In this document: positions 1-9,125 of the stretch, piece after piece | Layout of the letters: each line of letters opens with the position of its first letter | Position numbering within the stretch: the first letter of the stretch is position 1 | Origin: an uncultured Anaerolineae bacterium | Lineage (GTDB): Bacteria; Chloroflexota; Anaerolineae; Aggregatilineales; Phototrophicaceae | DNA length: 64,000 nucleotides | NCBI GenBank assembly: GCA_938022205.1 | Contig: CALIEB010000004.1 | Coordinates: 24,396 to 88,395 of the forward strand | Direction of reading: 5' to 3' | Program-made: the position numbers and the translations under genes | The notes under the pieces: generated by a model | Database searches by the model: none | What the model was told of the DNA's origin: nothing | Seen by the model: only the letters and a program-made list of their open reading frames with translations

Positions 1-468
1 CACGGTCACGAACGTGACGTACACGCCTTGCCTGCTCCAAAAGATGAACGAGGGCTGCATGGCGAGCAGCAGCATCGCCAGCACGCCCGCCCAATGCCCG
101 CCCCAAGCGCGTCCTAGCTGCCGCACCAGCAGCAGCGTGACCACTGACGTGAGAACGCTCATCAACCGCAGCGAGACCACCCCGACACCCAACACTGCCG
201 CAAACGGCGCGTAAAGATAGGTGTTGACCGTGCCGATGTAGTCTTGAATCATGACGGGGAAACGCTGTTCGCCCAGCCAAATGCCGTGTCCGCGCAGCGT
301 TTCGTAGGGTGCGCCGCGCGCTAGCTGTATCAGCGGCACGACCTCTTGCGCCTCGTCGGGGTGCAGACCGGGCAGCTCAATCTGATGCCAGCACAGCGCG
401 AAGAAAACGCCGACGATGACGATTGCCGCGCCACGTTCAAGCCAACGTTCAAGTGAAAATGTTGTCAC
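1..468 (-). CDS. membrane glycosyltransferase, GT39/PMT-like, N-terminal part
   Basis: This gene runs off the left edge, so only about 156 N-terminal residues are visible. It starts at a GTG, with an AGGAG ribosome site that overlaps the stop codon of the permease gene upstream of it, so the two are probably cotranscribed. The protein begins with a short cytoplasmic segment and a membrane helix (residues 13-28). An HPDEA motif follows, of the kind that carries the catalytic acid in polyprenyl-phosphate-dependent mannosyl- and arabinosyltransferases, and then at least two more hydrophobic helices. The family transfers sugars from lipid carriers at the outer face of the membrane. The acceptor cannot be told. 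The family call is by motif and topology only. Confidence 0.6.
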   Translation of the reverse strand, partial: MTTFSLERWLERGAAIVIVGVFFALCWHQIELPGLHPDEAQEVVPLIQLARGAPYETLRGHGIWLGEQRFPVMIQDYIGTVNTYLYAPFAAVLGVGVVSLRLMSVLTSVVTLLLVRQLGRAWGGHWAGVLAMLLLAMQPSFIFWSRQGVYVTFVTV

Positions 469-476
469 GCTTGCTC

Positions 477-3179
477 CTATTCGTAGCGCAGGACGTTCAT
501 GACACGCTCGCGCAGCGCGACGTTGGCACTGAGCAGCGTGGCGACAACGCTCAGCCCTGCCGCTGTTATCACCAGCGCGAACGCTGTCAAGCGCGCGTCG
601 CTCGGCAGCGGCAGCGGGCTGCCCAGCCAGCTCGTCAAGATGCCCAGCAGTAGCGCGCTCAAGCCGATGCCCAAGAGCGCGCTCAAGCCGCCAATCACCA
701 GCGACTCTAGCAACATGATCGCTAGCACGCGCCCGCGCTTTAGCCCTAAGGCTTTTAGCACGCCGATTTGTCGCTGCCGCTCCAGCGTCGCCAGCGCAAC
801 GGTGTTCGCCATAATCACGCCCGCCGCCAGCAGCGACAGCAAGCCCACGACAGTCGGCAGCGCAGCGAATTGGTCAATCAGGCGCGCCACTAGACCATCG
901 ATGAACGTGACATCCAGCGCAAACGTCGGCGGGATGCGAATGGCCGACAGCGCGACCAACGTCTCGTTGAGAGCTTCGGGCGTGGTCTGGAAGGTGAAGA
1001 ACGTGAACAGCGGCTGCTTGTTGCCCATGCTGTTGGGCGGCACGACCACGCCGCCATTGCCGAGAAACGCCCCGCCCGCGCCGCCTGTCAAGCCCACCAC
1101 TTTGAAATCTACCAGCTCGCCGTTGAACGTGTAACGCAGCGTGGAGCCGACGCTAATGCCCAGCGCGGCGGCGGAGTCGGCGGGACCGACCAGCACGCGC
1201 TGCCCGCTATCGGCCGGCGTGAGGTTGCGCCCCGCCACGATCGTGCTGATGTTGTCGTAAATGGCGGGGTTGCTGCTCTCCCAGACGATGAAGCCGCTCC
1301 ACAAAAAGCGCGCAAAGAGCTGCTCGGAGGTCGTTTCGTCGAAGAGTGAGATGCTGTCAAGGCTGCGTCCGTCCACGCTGACGAGGGTCGCCTCGTATAA
1401 GCCAATGGTGCTGCGGTGAAGCAGTCCTGCGGTGGGGATGCCACGCAGCGCAAAATCCACCGCCAGCCGCGCCACGTTCGCGCCCAAGCCGCCCGGCGCA
1501 AGCGGTAGTGCCAGCACGTTGCCGCCTAGCTGGCGCACCAGCTGCATGTTGAGCAGTTCGCGCGCGCCCGCGCCGAAGAAGCTGATGCTGCTGAGGGCGA
1601 ACATGCCCGCGCTCAACGCCAGCAGCGTGGCGGCGGTGCGCCAGCGGTACACGGCCAGGTTGCGCAGCGCAAGCCGCAGGATAGGATTGCCAAAGCTCGG
1701 CAGCTTGCCAATCAGCCACACCAGCAGCGACAAGCCGTTAAGCATCACCCCTAGCCACAGCAGGGTCGCGCTCACGCCAATCACCCCTGCTACATACGGC
1801 GCGTACGGGTCGGCTCGTGGCACCAGCGCGAACGACGGGCGCACGATTTGCCCGACAACCAGCCCGATGCTCAGCACGGTCAGCACCATCAAGAAGGCGG
1901 CTTGCAAGCGGCTGAGCGCGGGCATGCGCAGCTCATTAGGGCGCAGGATGCTAGCCGGACGCACTTGCAGCGCGGACAAAATCGGCGCAAGCGAGAACAC
2001 GCCGGTGATGACCATGCCTAGCACCACGCCGTAAAGCACCGCTTGCGGGTAGACGCGCCACACCAGCCGCTGCTGAATCAGCGTCTCGCCGTATTGGTTG
2101 ACCACGCCCGCCAGCAGCACGCCCGCCACCACGCCGACCCCACAGCCCAACGCCCCCAAGAGCGTGCCTTCGCTGAAGAACAGCAGCGCAATTTGGCGAT
2201 TTTTTAAGCCAAAGGTCTTGAGGGTGGCGATGTCGCTGGTGCGGCGACGCACTATCACCAGCATGGTGTTCATGATCCCTACGCCGCCAATCAGCAGCGC
2301 GCCCAAGCCCATCACCACGATAAAATCGCCCAAGATTTGCGAGATGACGGCGTTGGTGCGCAGCAGCATGTTGGCGGTGTAGAAGCTGGTGGGCTTGCCG
2401 TCGGCGTTGGTGTAGGGGCGCAGCACGTCGGCGAGCAGGTTGTCCTCGTCGACGGTGAGCGGCTGTGGAAACGCCAGCGCGATGTTGTTCGGGCGCACGT
2501 CAGCGTTGATAAAACGGCGCGCCGCTTGCAAGTCAATGTAAGCAAAGCCGAAGAACGCGGCGAAAAGATTGCGCAAGCCCGCCTCGTTGTCCGTCGCCAC
2601 AATGCCCGTCACCGTGAACGGCTGCTCGGTGCGGCTGATGCGCACGCGGTCGCCCACGCGCACGTTGTGCGTCTGCGCCCAGTTTTGGCTCACGACGATG
2701 GTCGCCTCGCCGTTCAAAAGCTGCGCCAGCGGCACGCCTGCCGGCTCTAACGCCGTGATGGTGTAATTGGGCGGGTAGGTCTGCGCGTCGATGTAATAGG
2801 TCGTGACGAACTCCAGCCGCCCAACGCCGTTTTCGTCGACGCGGGCGATTTGCATGTTGCCGACGACGTGATAGGCACTGGCACGCCCGCCGCGCTCGCC
2901 GACAAGGCGCGCGACCTGCTCGACGGTGTAAGCGTCAAACGTTGGGCTGTCGTCGTTGACAAAGAACGTCGCGAATTGGCTAGGGTTGCCTTTAGTCAGC
3001 AGCATGTCGCCCTTGTTGTCGATGCGCACGTTCTCGATGAGCGAGTCGCCAATTGCCAAGCCCAAGCTGCGCAGCGCGACAACGCTCGCCACGCCCGCCG
3101 CAATGCACAGCACGGCGAGTGCTGTCCAACGTCCGCCGCGCCGTATGCCGCGCCACGCGTACGTCATGTAAAATCTCAT
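477..3179 (-). CDS. ABC transporter permease, FtsX/MacB type with two FtsX units
   Basis: About 900 residues laid out as two repeated units. The first has a membrane helix near residues 15-38, a large extracytoplasmic domain to about 265, and three helices to about 390. The second has a helix near 520, another extracytoplasmic domain to about 770, and three C-terminal helices. This is the LolE/MacB-like FtsX fold that moves envelope substrates or transmits ATPase motion outward. No ABC ATPase gene lies next to it in the window. I chose the ATG at 3179, which gives a membrane-protein N-terminus. Upstream in-frame ATGs at 3224 and 3212 overlap a TATAAT element. The glycosyltransferase gene follows after 8 bases. 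Confidence 0.8.
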   Translation of the reverse strand: MRFYMTYAWRGIRRGGRWTALAVLCIAAGVASVVALRSLGLAIGDSLIENVRIDNKGDMLLTKGNPSQFATFFVNDDSPTFDAYTVEQVARLVGERGGRASAYHVVGNMQIARVDENGVGRLEFVTTYYIDAQTYPPNYTITALEPAGVPLAQLLNGEATIVVSQNWAQTHNVRVGDRVRISRTEQPFTVTGIVATDNEAGLRNLFAAFFGFAYIDLQAARRFINADVRPNNIALAFPQPLTVDEDNLLADVLRPYTNADGKPTSFYTANMLLRTNAVISQILGDFIVVMGLGALLIGGVGIMNTMLVIVRRRTSDIATLKTFGLKNRQIALLFFSEGTLLGALGCGVGVVAGVLLAGVVNQYGETLIQQRLVWRVYPQAVLYGVVLGMVITGVFSLAPILSALQVRPASILRPNELRMPALSRLQAAFLMVLTVLSIGLVVGQIVRPSFALVPRADPYAPYVAGVIGVSATLLWLGVMLNGLSLLVWLIGKLPSFGNPILRLALRNLAVYRWRTAATLLALSAGMFALSSISFFGAGARELLNMQLVRQLGGNVLALPLAPGGLGANVARLAVDFALRGIPTAGLLHRSTIGLYEATLVSVDGRSLDSISLFDETTSEQLFARFLWSGFIVWESSNPAIYDNISTIVAGRNLTPADSGQRVLVGPADSAAALGISVGSTLRYTFNGELVDFKVVGLTGGAGGAFLGNGGVVVPPNSMGNKQPLFTFFTFQTTPEALNETLVALSAIRIPPTFALDVTFIDGLVARLIDQFAALPTVVGLLSLLAAGVIMANTVALATLERQRQIGVLKALGLKRGRVLAIMLLESLVIGGLSALLGIGLSALLLGILTSWLGSPLPLPSDARLTAFALVITAAGLSVVATLLSANVALRERVMNVLRYE

Positions 3180-3205
3180 AGGCTCGAAGCGTCCTTTCGT
3201 TTGGC

Positions 3206-3234
3206 TTGCCATTATACGCCACACCCCGCATAAT
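3206..3234 (+). promoter_or_regulatory. sigma-70-type promoter of the PspC-domain gene
   Basis: TTGCCA at 3206-3211, a 17-base spacer, and CATAAT at 3229-3234 match the consensus at 5 of 6 positions in each box. The promoter reads toward the gene starting at 3282. On the other strand a TATAAT (3216 down to 3211) probably serves the divergent permease, but no good -35 box accompanies it. Confidence 0.55.
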
Positions 3235-3281
3235 AGTAGAGATTGACCCCGCGCGCGGGGCGCACTTTAGGACGACAACGC

Positions 3282-4547
3282 ATGAAACGAAGCAGCAGCG
3301 AGCGACTTTTTGGCGGCATCTGTGGCGGTTTGGCGGCAAAAACGCCCCTGAACGCTTGGACGTGGCGCGCCCTCTTCACGCTAGCAGCGGTGCTAACGGG
3401 CGGGCTGGCGGCGGTACTGTACCTGCTGTGGTGGTGGCTGCTGCCGTTGGAAGGCTTCAACACGCGCCAACCGCTCGCCACGCCGCTCGCCGTGCTGGCG
3501 GCGGTGTTGCTGCTGGCGATTGGGCTGGCGGGCGGCGCGCTGCTCTGGGCATGGGTGGGCGTGCTGCTAGCGGCGGCATTCGCCCTGCGCCAGCTCTTCC
3601 TGCCGCAGCGGCATTTGCTCTGGGGCGTGGTCGCGCTTGTGCTGGCTGTAGGCGCGCTGCTGGCGGGCTACGGCACGTTGCCTGCGTCGCTGGTCGACAC
3701 GCTGGCGCGCCTTAGCGCAGGCGTGCTGCTCTTTCTTGGTTTCAGCCTCGCGCTGCTCAACCTGCCGCGCTGGGGCGACGCGCTGGCACTGCTGCTCACG
3801 CTGGCAATTGTCGGTGGCTTGACGGCGGCGGCTTTCAACGCCCGCGCCGGCAGCCAACGCAACGAGAACGTCGTCGAAGGCACTGACCGCATCGGTGAAA
3901 GCGTGACCACGCTGCAGCTCAACATCGAAGCCCTCGACACCGACGTGCAGGTGTTCAGCGCGCCGCCAGACGTGCGCGAGGTGCGCTACCGCTACACCGG
4001 CAGCACCGCCAATCTCGCCAGCCACACCTACGACGAAGACGGCAGCATCGCCACGTTCACGCTGGTGGAGACGCGCACCACGCCCTTCCCGCGCCTTGAC
4101 GAGGTAGGGCGCGCCGCGCTGGTCATTGAAGTGCCGCGTCAGCTGGCGGTGGCGATTGCCTTCGTCGGGCAAAGCGGCTTAGCCAACTTTGACCTCGCCG
4201 CGTTGGACTTAGAGCGGCTTAACCTTGACCTGATGCGCGGCGATGCGGTGGTCAGCCTGCCCACCTATCAGCCGCTTTCGCCCAGCGTGGCACAGCAACC
4301 CGGCGAGCTTATCGTGCGCAGCGGCAGCCTGCGTTTGCTGGTGGCGGAGGAGGTGGGCGCACAGTTTTGGCTCAACAAAGCCACCAACCGCCGCCCGCAG
4401 TACGACGACCTGCTTTACGCGCTGGAGGACAACCTCAACGAGTGGCGGCTGGTGGCGCGCAACGTCAGCACTGCGCCTGTCAAAATTCGCTACGTGCTGA
4501 CCGTGCCAAACGGGCAAATTCGCTTGGACAACACGACAGGAGGTTAG
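3282..4547 (+). CDS. PspC-domain membrane protein
   Basis: About 421 residues. Residues 1-58 form a PspC domain, beginning with charged residues, then the FGGICGGLA motif and a long hydrophobic stretch ending in a run of Trp. Several further membrane helices follow to about residue 185. The remaining 230 residues are polar and beta-rich, probably an extracytoplasmic domain. PspC proteins take part in envelope-stress sensing, and some partner with two-component systems. The ATG at 3282 lies after an AGGA site, whereas the ORF extends upstream to 3243 without a ribosome site. It precedes the next gene by one base, suggesting one operon. Its specific role is not known. Confidence 0.75.
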   Translation: MKRSSSERLFGGICGGLAAKTPLNAWTWRALFTLAAVLTGGLAAVLYLLWWWLLPLEGFNTRQPLATPLAVLAAVLLLAIGLAGGALLWAWVGVLLAAAFALRQLFLPQRHLLWGVVALVLAVGALLAGYGTLPASLVDTLARLSAGVLLFLGFSLALLNLPRWGDALALLLTLAIVGGLTAAAFNARAGSQRNENVVEGTDRIGESVTTLQLNIEALDTDVQVFSAPPDVREVRYRYTGSTANLASHTYDEDGSIATFTLVETRTTPFPRLDEVGRAALVIEVPRQLAVAIAFVGQSGLANFDLAALDLERLNLDLMRGDAVVSLPTYQPLSPSVAQQPGELIVRSGSLRLLVAEEVGAQFWLNKATNRRPQYDDLLYALEDNLNEWRLVARNVSTAPVKIRYVLTVPNGQIRLDNTTGG

Positions 4548-4548
4548 C

Positions 4549-5475
4549 GTGGGCTGGCGTGTACACCTTGCCAATCAAGCCATCCAACGGCTGCACTTCT
4601 TGGGCGGCAAGTCGCCTGTCTTAGCGGTTTGGACGCGCGCCGACATGGCGCACTTCTACGACGTGCAAAGCGGCGCGCTTTTGCAAGAGACACATTACCC
4701 GCCGGTGCCAACCCTGCCCTTTAGCAGCGACGCTTGGCAAGAGTACGTGGGCGCGCTGGTCGGCTATGACCCGCGCACCTATGTGCCGATGGTGCGCGCC
4801 CGCGCCACCGACGTGTACATCACCGACGATGGCAAGTTCCGCCTCTACTATCAGAACGACCGCGAGCTTATCGTCGACAACGAAGGCATGATTACGCCGC
4901 TGGAAGTGGACGCGCAGGTCGAACGCTTCACGGCACTTGACCTTGACCGCCATCTTGGCACGATTGCCGCGCTTGACCAACGCGGGCGGCTGCACCTTTA
5001 CCAGCAAGACATTGCGCTAGGCGCGTATGAGCTGGGGTTGCACGCCGACGAAGAGGCGCGCTTTGCGTTGGCGATGGCGCGCGGCGGCAACGTCATTTAC
5101 CTCAGCGACGGGCGGCAGCTTTTGGCGGTCTCGGCGGATGGTGAGGTCAGCAAACGCCTTGAGACGCACTACCGTGTGGGCGGCATCGCTTGTTCGCCCA
5201 GCGGAGCAGCCTTGCTCGTCAGCGATGCCGAAGCGGGCGTGCTGCGCGTCTACGAGGGCGAGCGGCTGGCGTTAACCTACCAGAAGCACGCCATTGACCT
5301 TATCGCCGCCGCCACACAACTACAGCTGCTTGCTGACCTGCCGCCGCTTGGCACAACCATCAGCAGCCTCGCCATGTACGCGCAGGGCGTTTGTGCCTTT
5401 GCGATGAGCGGGGTGGTCTGCTGCGCGGATGTCAGCGAGATGGACGAAATTCCCCGCCCCAAGTGCATGTTTTAG
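4549..5475 (+). CDS. conserved hypothetical protein, propeller-like
   Basis: 308 residues starting at GTG 4549, with AGGAGG overlapping the end of the PspC gene, so the two are translationally linked. No signal peptide or membrane helix is visible. The sequence has repeated short beta-type segments with hydrophobic-aromatic alternation and repeated Asp-Gly or Asp-Asp-Gly turns, as in beta-propeller or WD-like proteins. There are four cysteines in the last 45 residues. I do not recognise the family. Its place behind a PspC protein suggests a partner in the same envelope or signalling function, which is inference. It converges on the small gene that ends at 5480. Confidence 0.55.
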   Translation: MGWRVHLANQAIQRLHFLGGKSPVLAVWTRADMAHFYDVQSGALLQETHYPPVPTLPFSSDAWQEYVGALVGYDPRTYVPMVRARATDVYITDDGKFRLYYQNDRELIVDNEGMITPLEVDAQVERFTALDLDRHLGTIAALDQRGRLHLYQQDIALGAYELGLHADEEARFALAMARGGNVIYLSDGRQLLAVSADGEVSKRLETHYRVGGIACSPSGAALLVSDAEAGVLRVYEGERLALTYQKHAIDLIAAATQLQLLADLPPLGTTISSLAMYAQGVCAFAMSGVVCCADVSEMDEIPRPKCMF

Positions 5476-5479
5476 CCGG

Positions 5480-5848
5480 TTAGCCGCCGCGCTCGAGCGC
5501 GTCCGCCTCTGCTTCTAACGCCGCCACCCGTGCTTCTACGTCGGTGTTCGCCGCGCCCCATGCGTCCACGTCGCCGAAGAGCATGAGCTGCAGGGCGTAT
5601 AGGCGCAAGGCTTCTGCGCTGCGCTCTAGGCTTAGCCACCGCTCAAGCACCTGCTGGCGATAGCCCGCCAACAGGTAATAGCCGCTGTCGATAGCAATCA
5701 CGTCGCGCAGCGTCGCCACGTCCGTGCAGGCTTGCACCGCCTCCGCGAAGGCTTGCAAGAGCTGGGGGTACGTCTTCCAGCGTTCGGGCGTGGTCGGCTT
5801 TTTGCGCAACGCAACCAGCTCGCGGGTGAGTGCGCGTAAGTCGTCCAT
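5480..5848 (-). CDS. small helical hypothetical protein
   Basis: 122 residues, almost entirely predicted helix, with a Leu/Ala/Glu-rich C-terminal segment that could form a short coiled coil. It starts 8 bases after the stop of nadE and is the last gene of the minus-strand operon that begins with the lipoprotein at 9125. No known motif, signal peptide or membrane segment is visible. Function unknown. Confidence 0.5.
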   Translation of the reverse strand: MDDLRALTRELVALRKKPTTPERWKTYPQLLQAFAEAVQACTDVATLRDVIAIDSGYYLLAGYRQQVLERWLSLERSAEALRLYALQLMLFGDVDAWGAANTDVEARVAALEAEADALERGG

Positions 5849-5856
5849 GTTGCACC

Positions 5857-6711
5857 TTAGGAGAGTTTGCCGTGCCTGCCGGTGTAGTCGCGCAGGTAGA
5901 GAAAATCATGCCCAATCGTGCGCTGGCTGACTTTGGCGACGTTGGGCATCGTGCGCTTGTAGTGGTTGGCTTTCACGCGCTCCCAAATCTTGGCGACGAA
6001 TGCCGCGTCAAAGCCGCCGGCTTCCGCCGCTTCCTGCACCGTGTAGCGTTGGTCAACCAGCAAATACAGCACTTGGTCTGCTAGCTCGTAGGTGAAACCC
6101 AGCTCGTCCTCGTCGGTTTGACCCACCCACAAGTCCGCGCTGGGAGCTTTGGTGAGGATGGGCTGCGGCACGCCCAACGCTTGCGCTAGCTGGCGCACTT
6201 GGCACTTGTACAGGTCGGCGATGGGGTGCAGTGCCACGCCGCTGTCGCCATAAATCGTGCTGTAGCCGAGCAGGAACTCGGTTTTGTTGCTCGTGCCAAG
6301 CACCAGCCCGCCCCACGCCACGCTCTGGTCGTAGAGCGTGACCATGCGCAGGCGCGCCATGATGTTGCCCTTGCGCACGTTGCTCATGTCGGGGAACTGG
6401 TTGATGAGCGCGTCTGCCATGTCGGTGATGGGAATGGTGAGGCTGGGCAGCCCTAATGCCTCGATGACGCTTTCGGCATCGAGGAGGCTTGCCGCGCTGC
6501 TGGTCTTGTAGGGCATGCGTATCGCCAGCACGTTGGGCGCGCCCAACGCTTCGACGGCAAGGTAGGCGGAAAGCGCGGAGTCAATGCCGCCGCTCAAGCC
6601 GAGCAGCGCGCGTGACATGCCGCTTTTGGTGACGGCATCACGGATGAAGCCGCTGAGAATGCGCGTGGCAAGCGCGGTGTTAATGCGCATACGGTCGAGA
6701 ATTGCGCTCAT
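5857..6711 (-). CDS. nadE: NAD(+) synthetase, ammonia-dependent type
   Basis: 284 residues. It makes NAD from nicotinate adenine dinucleotide, ATP and ammonia, the last step of NAD synthesis, in the cytoplasm. The N-type ATP pyrophosphatase P-loop SGGIDS is at residues 40-45, followed by conserved segments typical of NadE (PYKTS, the GTSNKTE loop, and KAPSADLW). The protein lacks the glutaminase domain of the long form, so it should use free ammonia. The start at 6711 follows an AAGGAG site. The reading frame is open to 6729, but that would overlap the MFS gene. It sits between an MFS pump and a small unknown gene. Confidence 0.93.
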   Translation of the reverse strand: MSAILDRMRINTALATRILSGFIRDAVTKSGMSRALLGLSGGIDSALSAYLAVEALGAPNVLAIRMPYKTSSAASLLDAESVIEALGLPSLTIPITDMADALINQFPDMSNVRKGNIMARLRMVTLYDQSVAWGGLVLGTSNKTEFLLGYSTIYGDSGVALHPIADLYKCQVRQLAQALGVPQPILTKAPSADLWVGQTDEDELGFTYELADQVLYLLVDQRYTVQEAAEAGGFDAAFVAKIWERVKANHYKRTMPNVAKVSQRTIGHDFLYLRDYTGRHGKLS

Positions 6712-6721
6712 CGTAAGCTCC

Positions 6722-8335
6722 TTAAGCATCGGGCGGGTTGGCGGTGCGCCCTAAAAAGGCGGCGGGCAAGAGCGCGACAAGGCAGAACAGCACGCCCAGC
6801 GCGCCAATCTCACGCAGCACCTGCAGCACGGCATCCGTGTAGATGACAAGAAAGCCCGAAGGGGTGAAGACCTCGCTGCGGGCGGCGTTGGCGAGGACGT
6901 TGACGCGGAACAACGCCAGCGACGACAGGCTCGAAACGCTCACGGTCATGCCGACCAAACGCACGATAAGCACCAGCGCGCTGGCAACGCCGCGCTCGCT
7001 GTCGGTCGCGCTGTTGATGATGGCGGCACTAATCGGCGAGAAGGTCAGCCCAATGCCCACGCCGACGATAGCCATTTGCAAGGCAACGAAAGCGTCGGCG
7101 ATGGTCACCGTCCACGTCAAGGCCACCAGCAAGAAGCCGCCCAGCGAAAGCAAGATGCCGCCGATGACGACCGGGCGAATGCCGAAGCGCGCGCTCAACA
7201 CGCCGCCTAGCAGCGCGGCGAATGCCATCGGCACGGTCAGCGTGGAAAGCAGCGCGCCGACTTGCAACGCCGCGCCTTGCAGCTGGGAGCTGTCCTGCTG
7301 GCGGATGTTGACCAAAATCGGCACAATGACCAAGCCGATAAACAACACATAGCCGATGAGCAAGTTGGTGAGCGTGGCGGCGGCAAGGTTGCGCCGCGTG
7401 AACATGACGAGGCGGATGAGCGGGTCGCGCACGCGCTTCTCAACGAACAAGAAGGCGAGGAACAGCCCCAAGCCCAGCGTTAAAACGGGCGCGGCGTATT
7501 CCGGCAGGGGCTGCAGCGCGTCGATGCTGCCCGACACGCCGCCCACGTCGACGTTTGCGCCCAAGCCAATCGTCAGGCACGACAGCGCGCCCACAATCAA
7601 CAGCGTCCCTAAGAAGTCGAAGCGTCCTTGTGCGCGCAGTTGCGGCACGTTGCGCAACGCCCACAGCACCGCGAACAGCGTCAGCAGCGTCAGCGGCACG
7701 TTGAACAAGAACAGCACCTGCCAAGACACGAACTGCAGGAAAATCGCGCCGTAGACCGGACCCAGCACCCAGCCCAGCGTGTCAAAGGCGGCGACCACGC
7801 CCAACGGCTGGGCGCGCTGGTCGGGCGGGAACATGTCGCCGACTAACGCCATGCTGACCGGCACGAGCGCGCCCGCGCCCAATGCGGCAATCACGCGCCC
7901 GATGATGATGACTTGCAGCTCAACGTAGGCGATGTCCGGGCGCATGCCGCTGCGGCGATAGAGGGCGTAGAGTTGCTCGGTCATGCTCTGGTCGCCCAAG
8001 AAAAACAGCGGCGTGTTGGCAAGCGACACCACCACCGAGCCGACGATGAACACCAGCAGGCACGCGGCATAAATTGCCCGCCGCCCGAAAAGGTCACTTA
8101 AACGCCCCATAAACGTCAGGCTGCAGGTGTACGCCAGCAAATAGCCCGTGATAATCCAAGAAGCATCGTCCAAGCCCGTTTCAAACGCGATGCCCAGCTC
8201 AATGAGCAGCTTGGGCAAGAACGCGCTGACAACGGTCAAATCCAGCGAGCCAATAAAAACTGGGATGAGGATGAAACCAATCACCGCCCAACGATTGAAA
8301 GCTGGCTGTGACGGCGCGGCGGCAGTGGCGGTCAT
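6722..8335 (-). CDS. MFS transporter, DHA2/EmrB-P55 type
   Basis: About 537 residues with roughly 14 hydrophobic helices, the layout of the DHA2 drug:proton antiporter branch. The segment GRLSDLFGRR between helices 2 and 3 is the MFS motif A. A polar insertion of about 30 residues (FFLGDQSMTE onward) lies between helices 3 and 4, and the C-terminal half has a further extension. The start at 8335 follows GGGGAG and overlaps the lipoprotein's stop, so translation is coupled. A lipoprotein of the LppX/LprAFG fold directly upstream recalls the mycobacterial LprG-P55 (Rv1411c-Rv1410c) operon, which moves lipids such as triacylglycerol. The lipid role here is inference. Confidence 0.85.
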   Translation of the reverse strand: MTATAAAPSQPAFNRWAVIGFILIPVFIGSLDLTVVSAFLPKLLIELGIAFETGLDDASWIITGYLLAYTCSLTFMGRLSDLFGRRAIYAACLLVFIVGSVVVSLANTPLFFLGDQSMTEQLYALYRRSGMRPDIAYVELQVIIIGRVIAALGAGALVPVSMALVGDMFPPDQRAQPLGVVAAFDTLGWVLGPVYGAIFLQFVSWQVLFLFNVPLTLLTLFAVLWALRNVPQLRAQGRFDFLGTLLIVGALSCLTIGLGANVDVGGVSGSIDALQPLPEYAAPVLTLGLGLFLAFLFVEKRVRDPLIRLVMFTRRNLAAATLTNLLIGYVLFIGLVIVPILVNIRQQDSSQLQGAALQVGALLSTLTVPMAFAALLGGVLSARFGIRPVVIGGILLSLGGFLLVALTWTVTIADAFVALQMAIVGVGIGLTFSPISAAIINSATDSERGVASALVLIVRLVGMTVSVSSLSSLALFRVNVLANAARSEVFTPSGFLVIYTDAVLQVLREIGALGVLFCLVALLPAAFLGRTANPPDA

Positions 8336-8339
8336 CGCG

Positions 8340-9125
8340 CTAGTTGCTCCCCTGTGGCTGGCTCTCAAGGGTCACGTCGGGCGGCAGCGGGAAGTTCGGC
8401 TCTGCGCCGTAATCATAGATTTCGACGCTCCATTGGGTGTCGCGCTCTTGCGGGCTGGTGGCGGTCTCTAACACCGTGACCAGCAGCTTCGCCGGCAGCA
8501 GGTTCAGCGGGTTGATGAACACGTCCACCAGCACGTTGTCGCTTTGCACGTCCAGCAAGTTGAACATCAGCTCGTTAATCACCTCGCCGGTGGCGCGCCC
8601 GCGTATGTGCTGCACGCTCATGCCGTCAATGAGTGTTGTCATGCCCAAGTATTCAAGGTCACGCAGCGCGTTCAACGCCTCGCTGAAGCCGCTCTCCTCT
8701 TGGATGAGGTGACGTGGGTCGAAGCCTTCGGCGATAGGATACTCCACCCAAAAAGCGTTGGCGAGGCGAAACCACTGCGCCAGCCCGCGCGCGAAAATCT
8801 CCACACCCACCGGCGGCAGCGGGTCCAGCCGCAGCGTCACGTTGGCGTACATGGCATCCGGATTCACGTACTGGGCTTCGGCGCGGCGCATGCTGGCTTT
8901 TAAGCTGGACTTGCCCTCATCTAAAGACACGTAAAAAAAGTAATCCGCGCCGAGCTGCTCGACCAACAACTTGAACGTGTTCACCTTGCGCAGGTTGGCA
9001 ATGACCTGATTGAGTACGTCGCGCCCGTCAACGGGCGTTGCTGTTGCGGCAGGGGGCGGGGGTGCGCCGCAGGCAGCTAGCACAAGCCCAACACACAGGG
9101 CAAAGACCACGCACAAACGTTTCAC
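8340..9125 (-). CDS. LppX/LprAFG-type lipoprotein
   Basis: 261 residues. The N-terminus is a lipoprotein signal with lipobox LAAC and the modified Cys at 19, followed by a Pro/Ala/Thr linker. The mature part, about residues 33-255, has the pattern of the LppX/LprG fold, a half-barrel with a lipid-binding cavity: a helical first segment then alternating beta strands (FKLLVEQLGA, then MYANVTLRLDPL). The start codon is preceded by AAAGGA. The MFS pump gene overlaps its stop. By analogy with LprG it may carry a lipid from the pump to the outer envelope; the pairing supports this but there is no direct proof in the sequence. Confidence 0.75.
   Translation of the reverse strand: MKRLCVVFALCVGLVLAACGAPPPPAATATPVDGRDVLNQVIANLRKVNTFKLLVEQLGADYFFYVSLDEGKSSLKASMRRAEAQYVNPDAMYANVTLRLDPLPPVGVEIFARGLAQWFRLANAFWVEYPIAEGFDPRHLIQEESGFSEALNALRDLEYLGMTTLIDGMSVQHIRGRATGEVINELMFNLLDVQSDNVLVDVFINPLNLLPAKLLVTVLETATSPQERDTQWSVEIYDYGAEPNFPLPPDVTLESQPQGSN

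Noticed and set aside
499..1134. 211-codon plus-strand frame opposite the permease, and many similar long frames opposite GC-rich genes
   Set aside because: They lie inside well-supported genes, have no ribosome sites or domains, and are rich in Arg, Ala and Ser as expected of shadow frames in GC-rich DNA.
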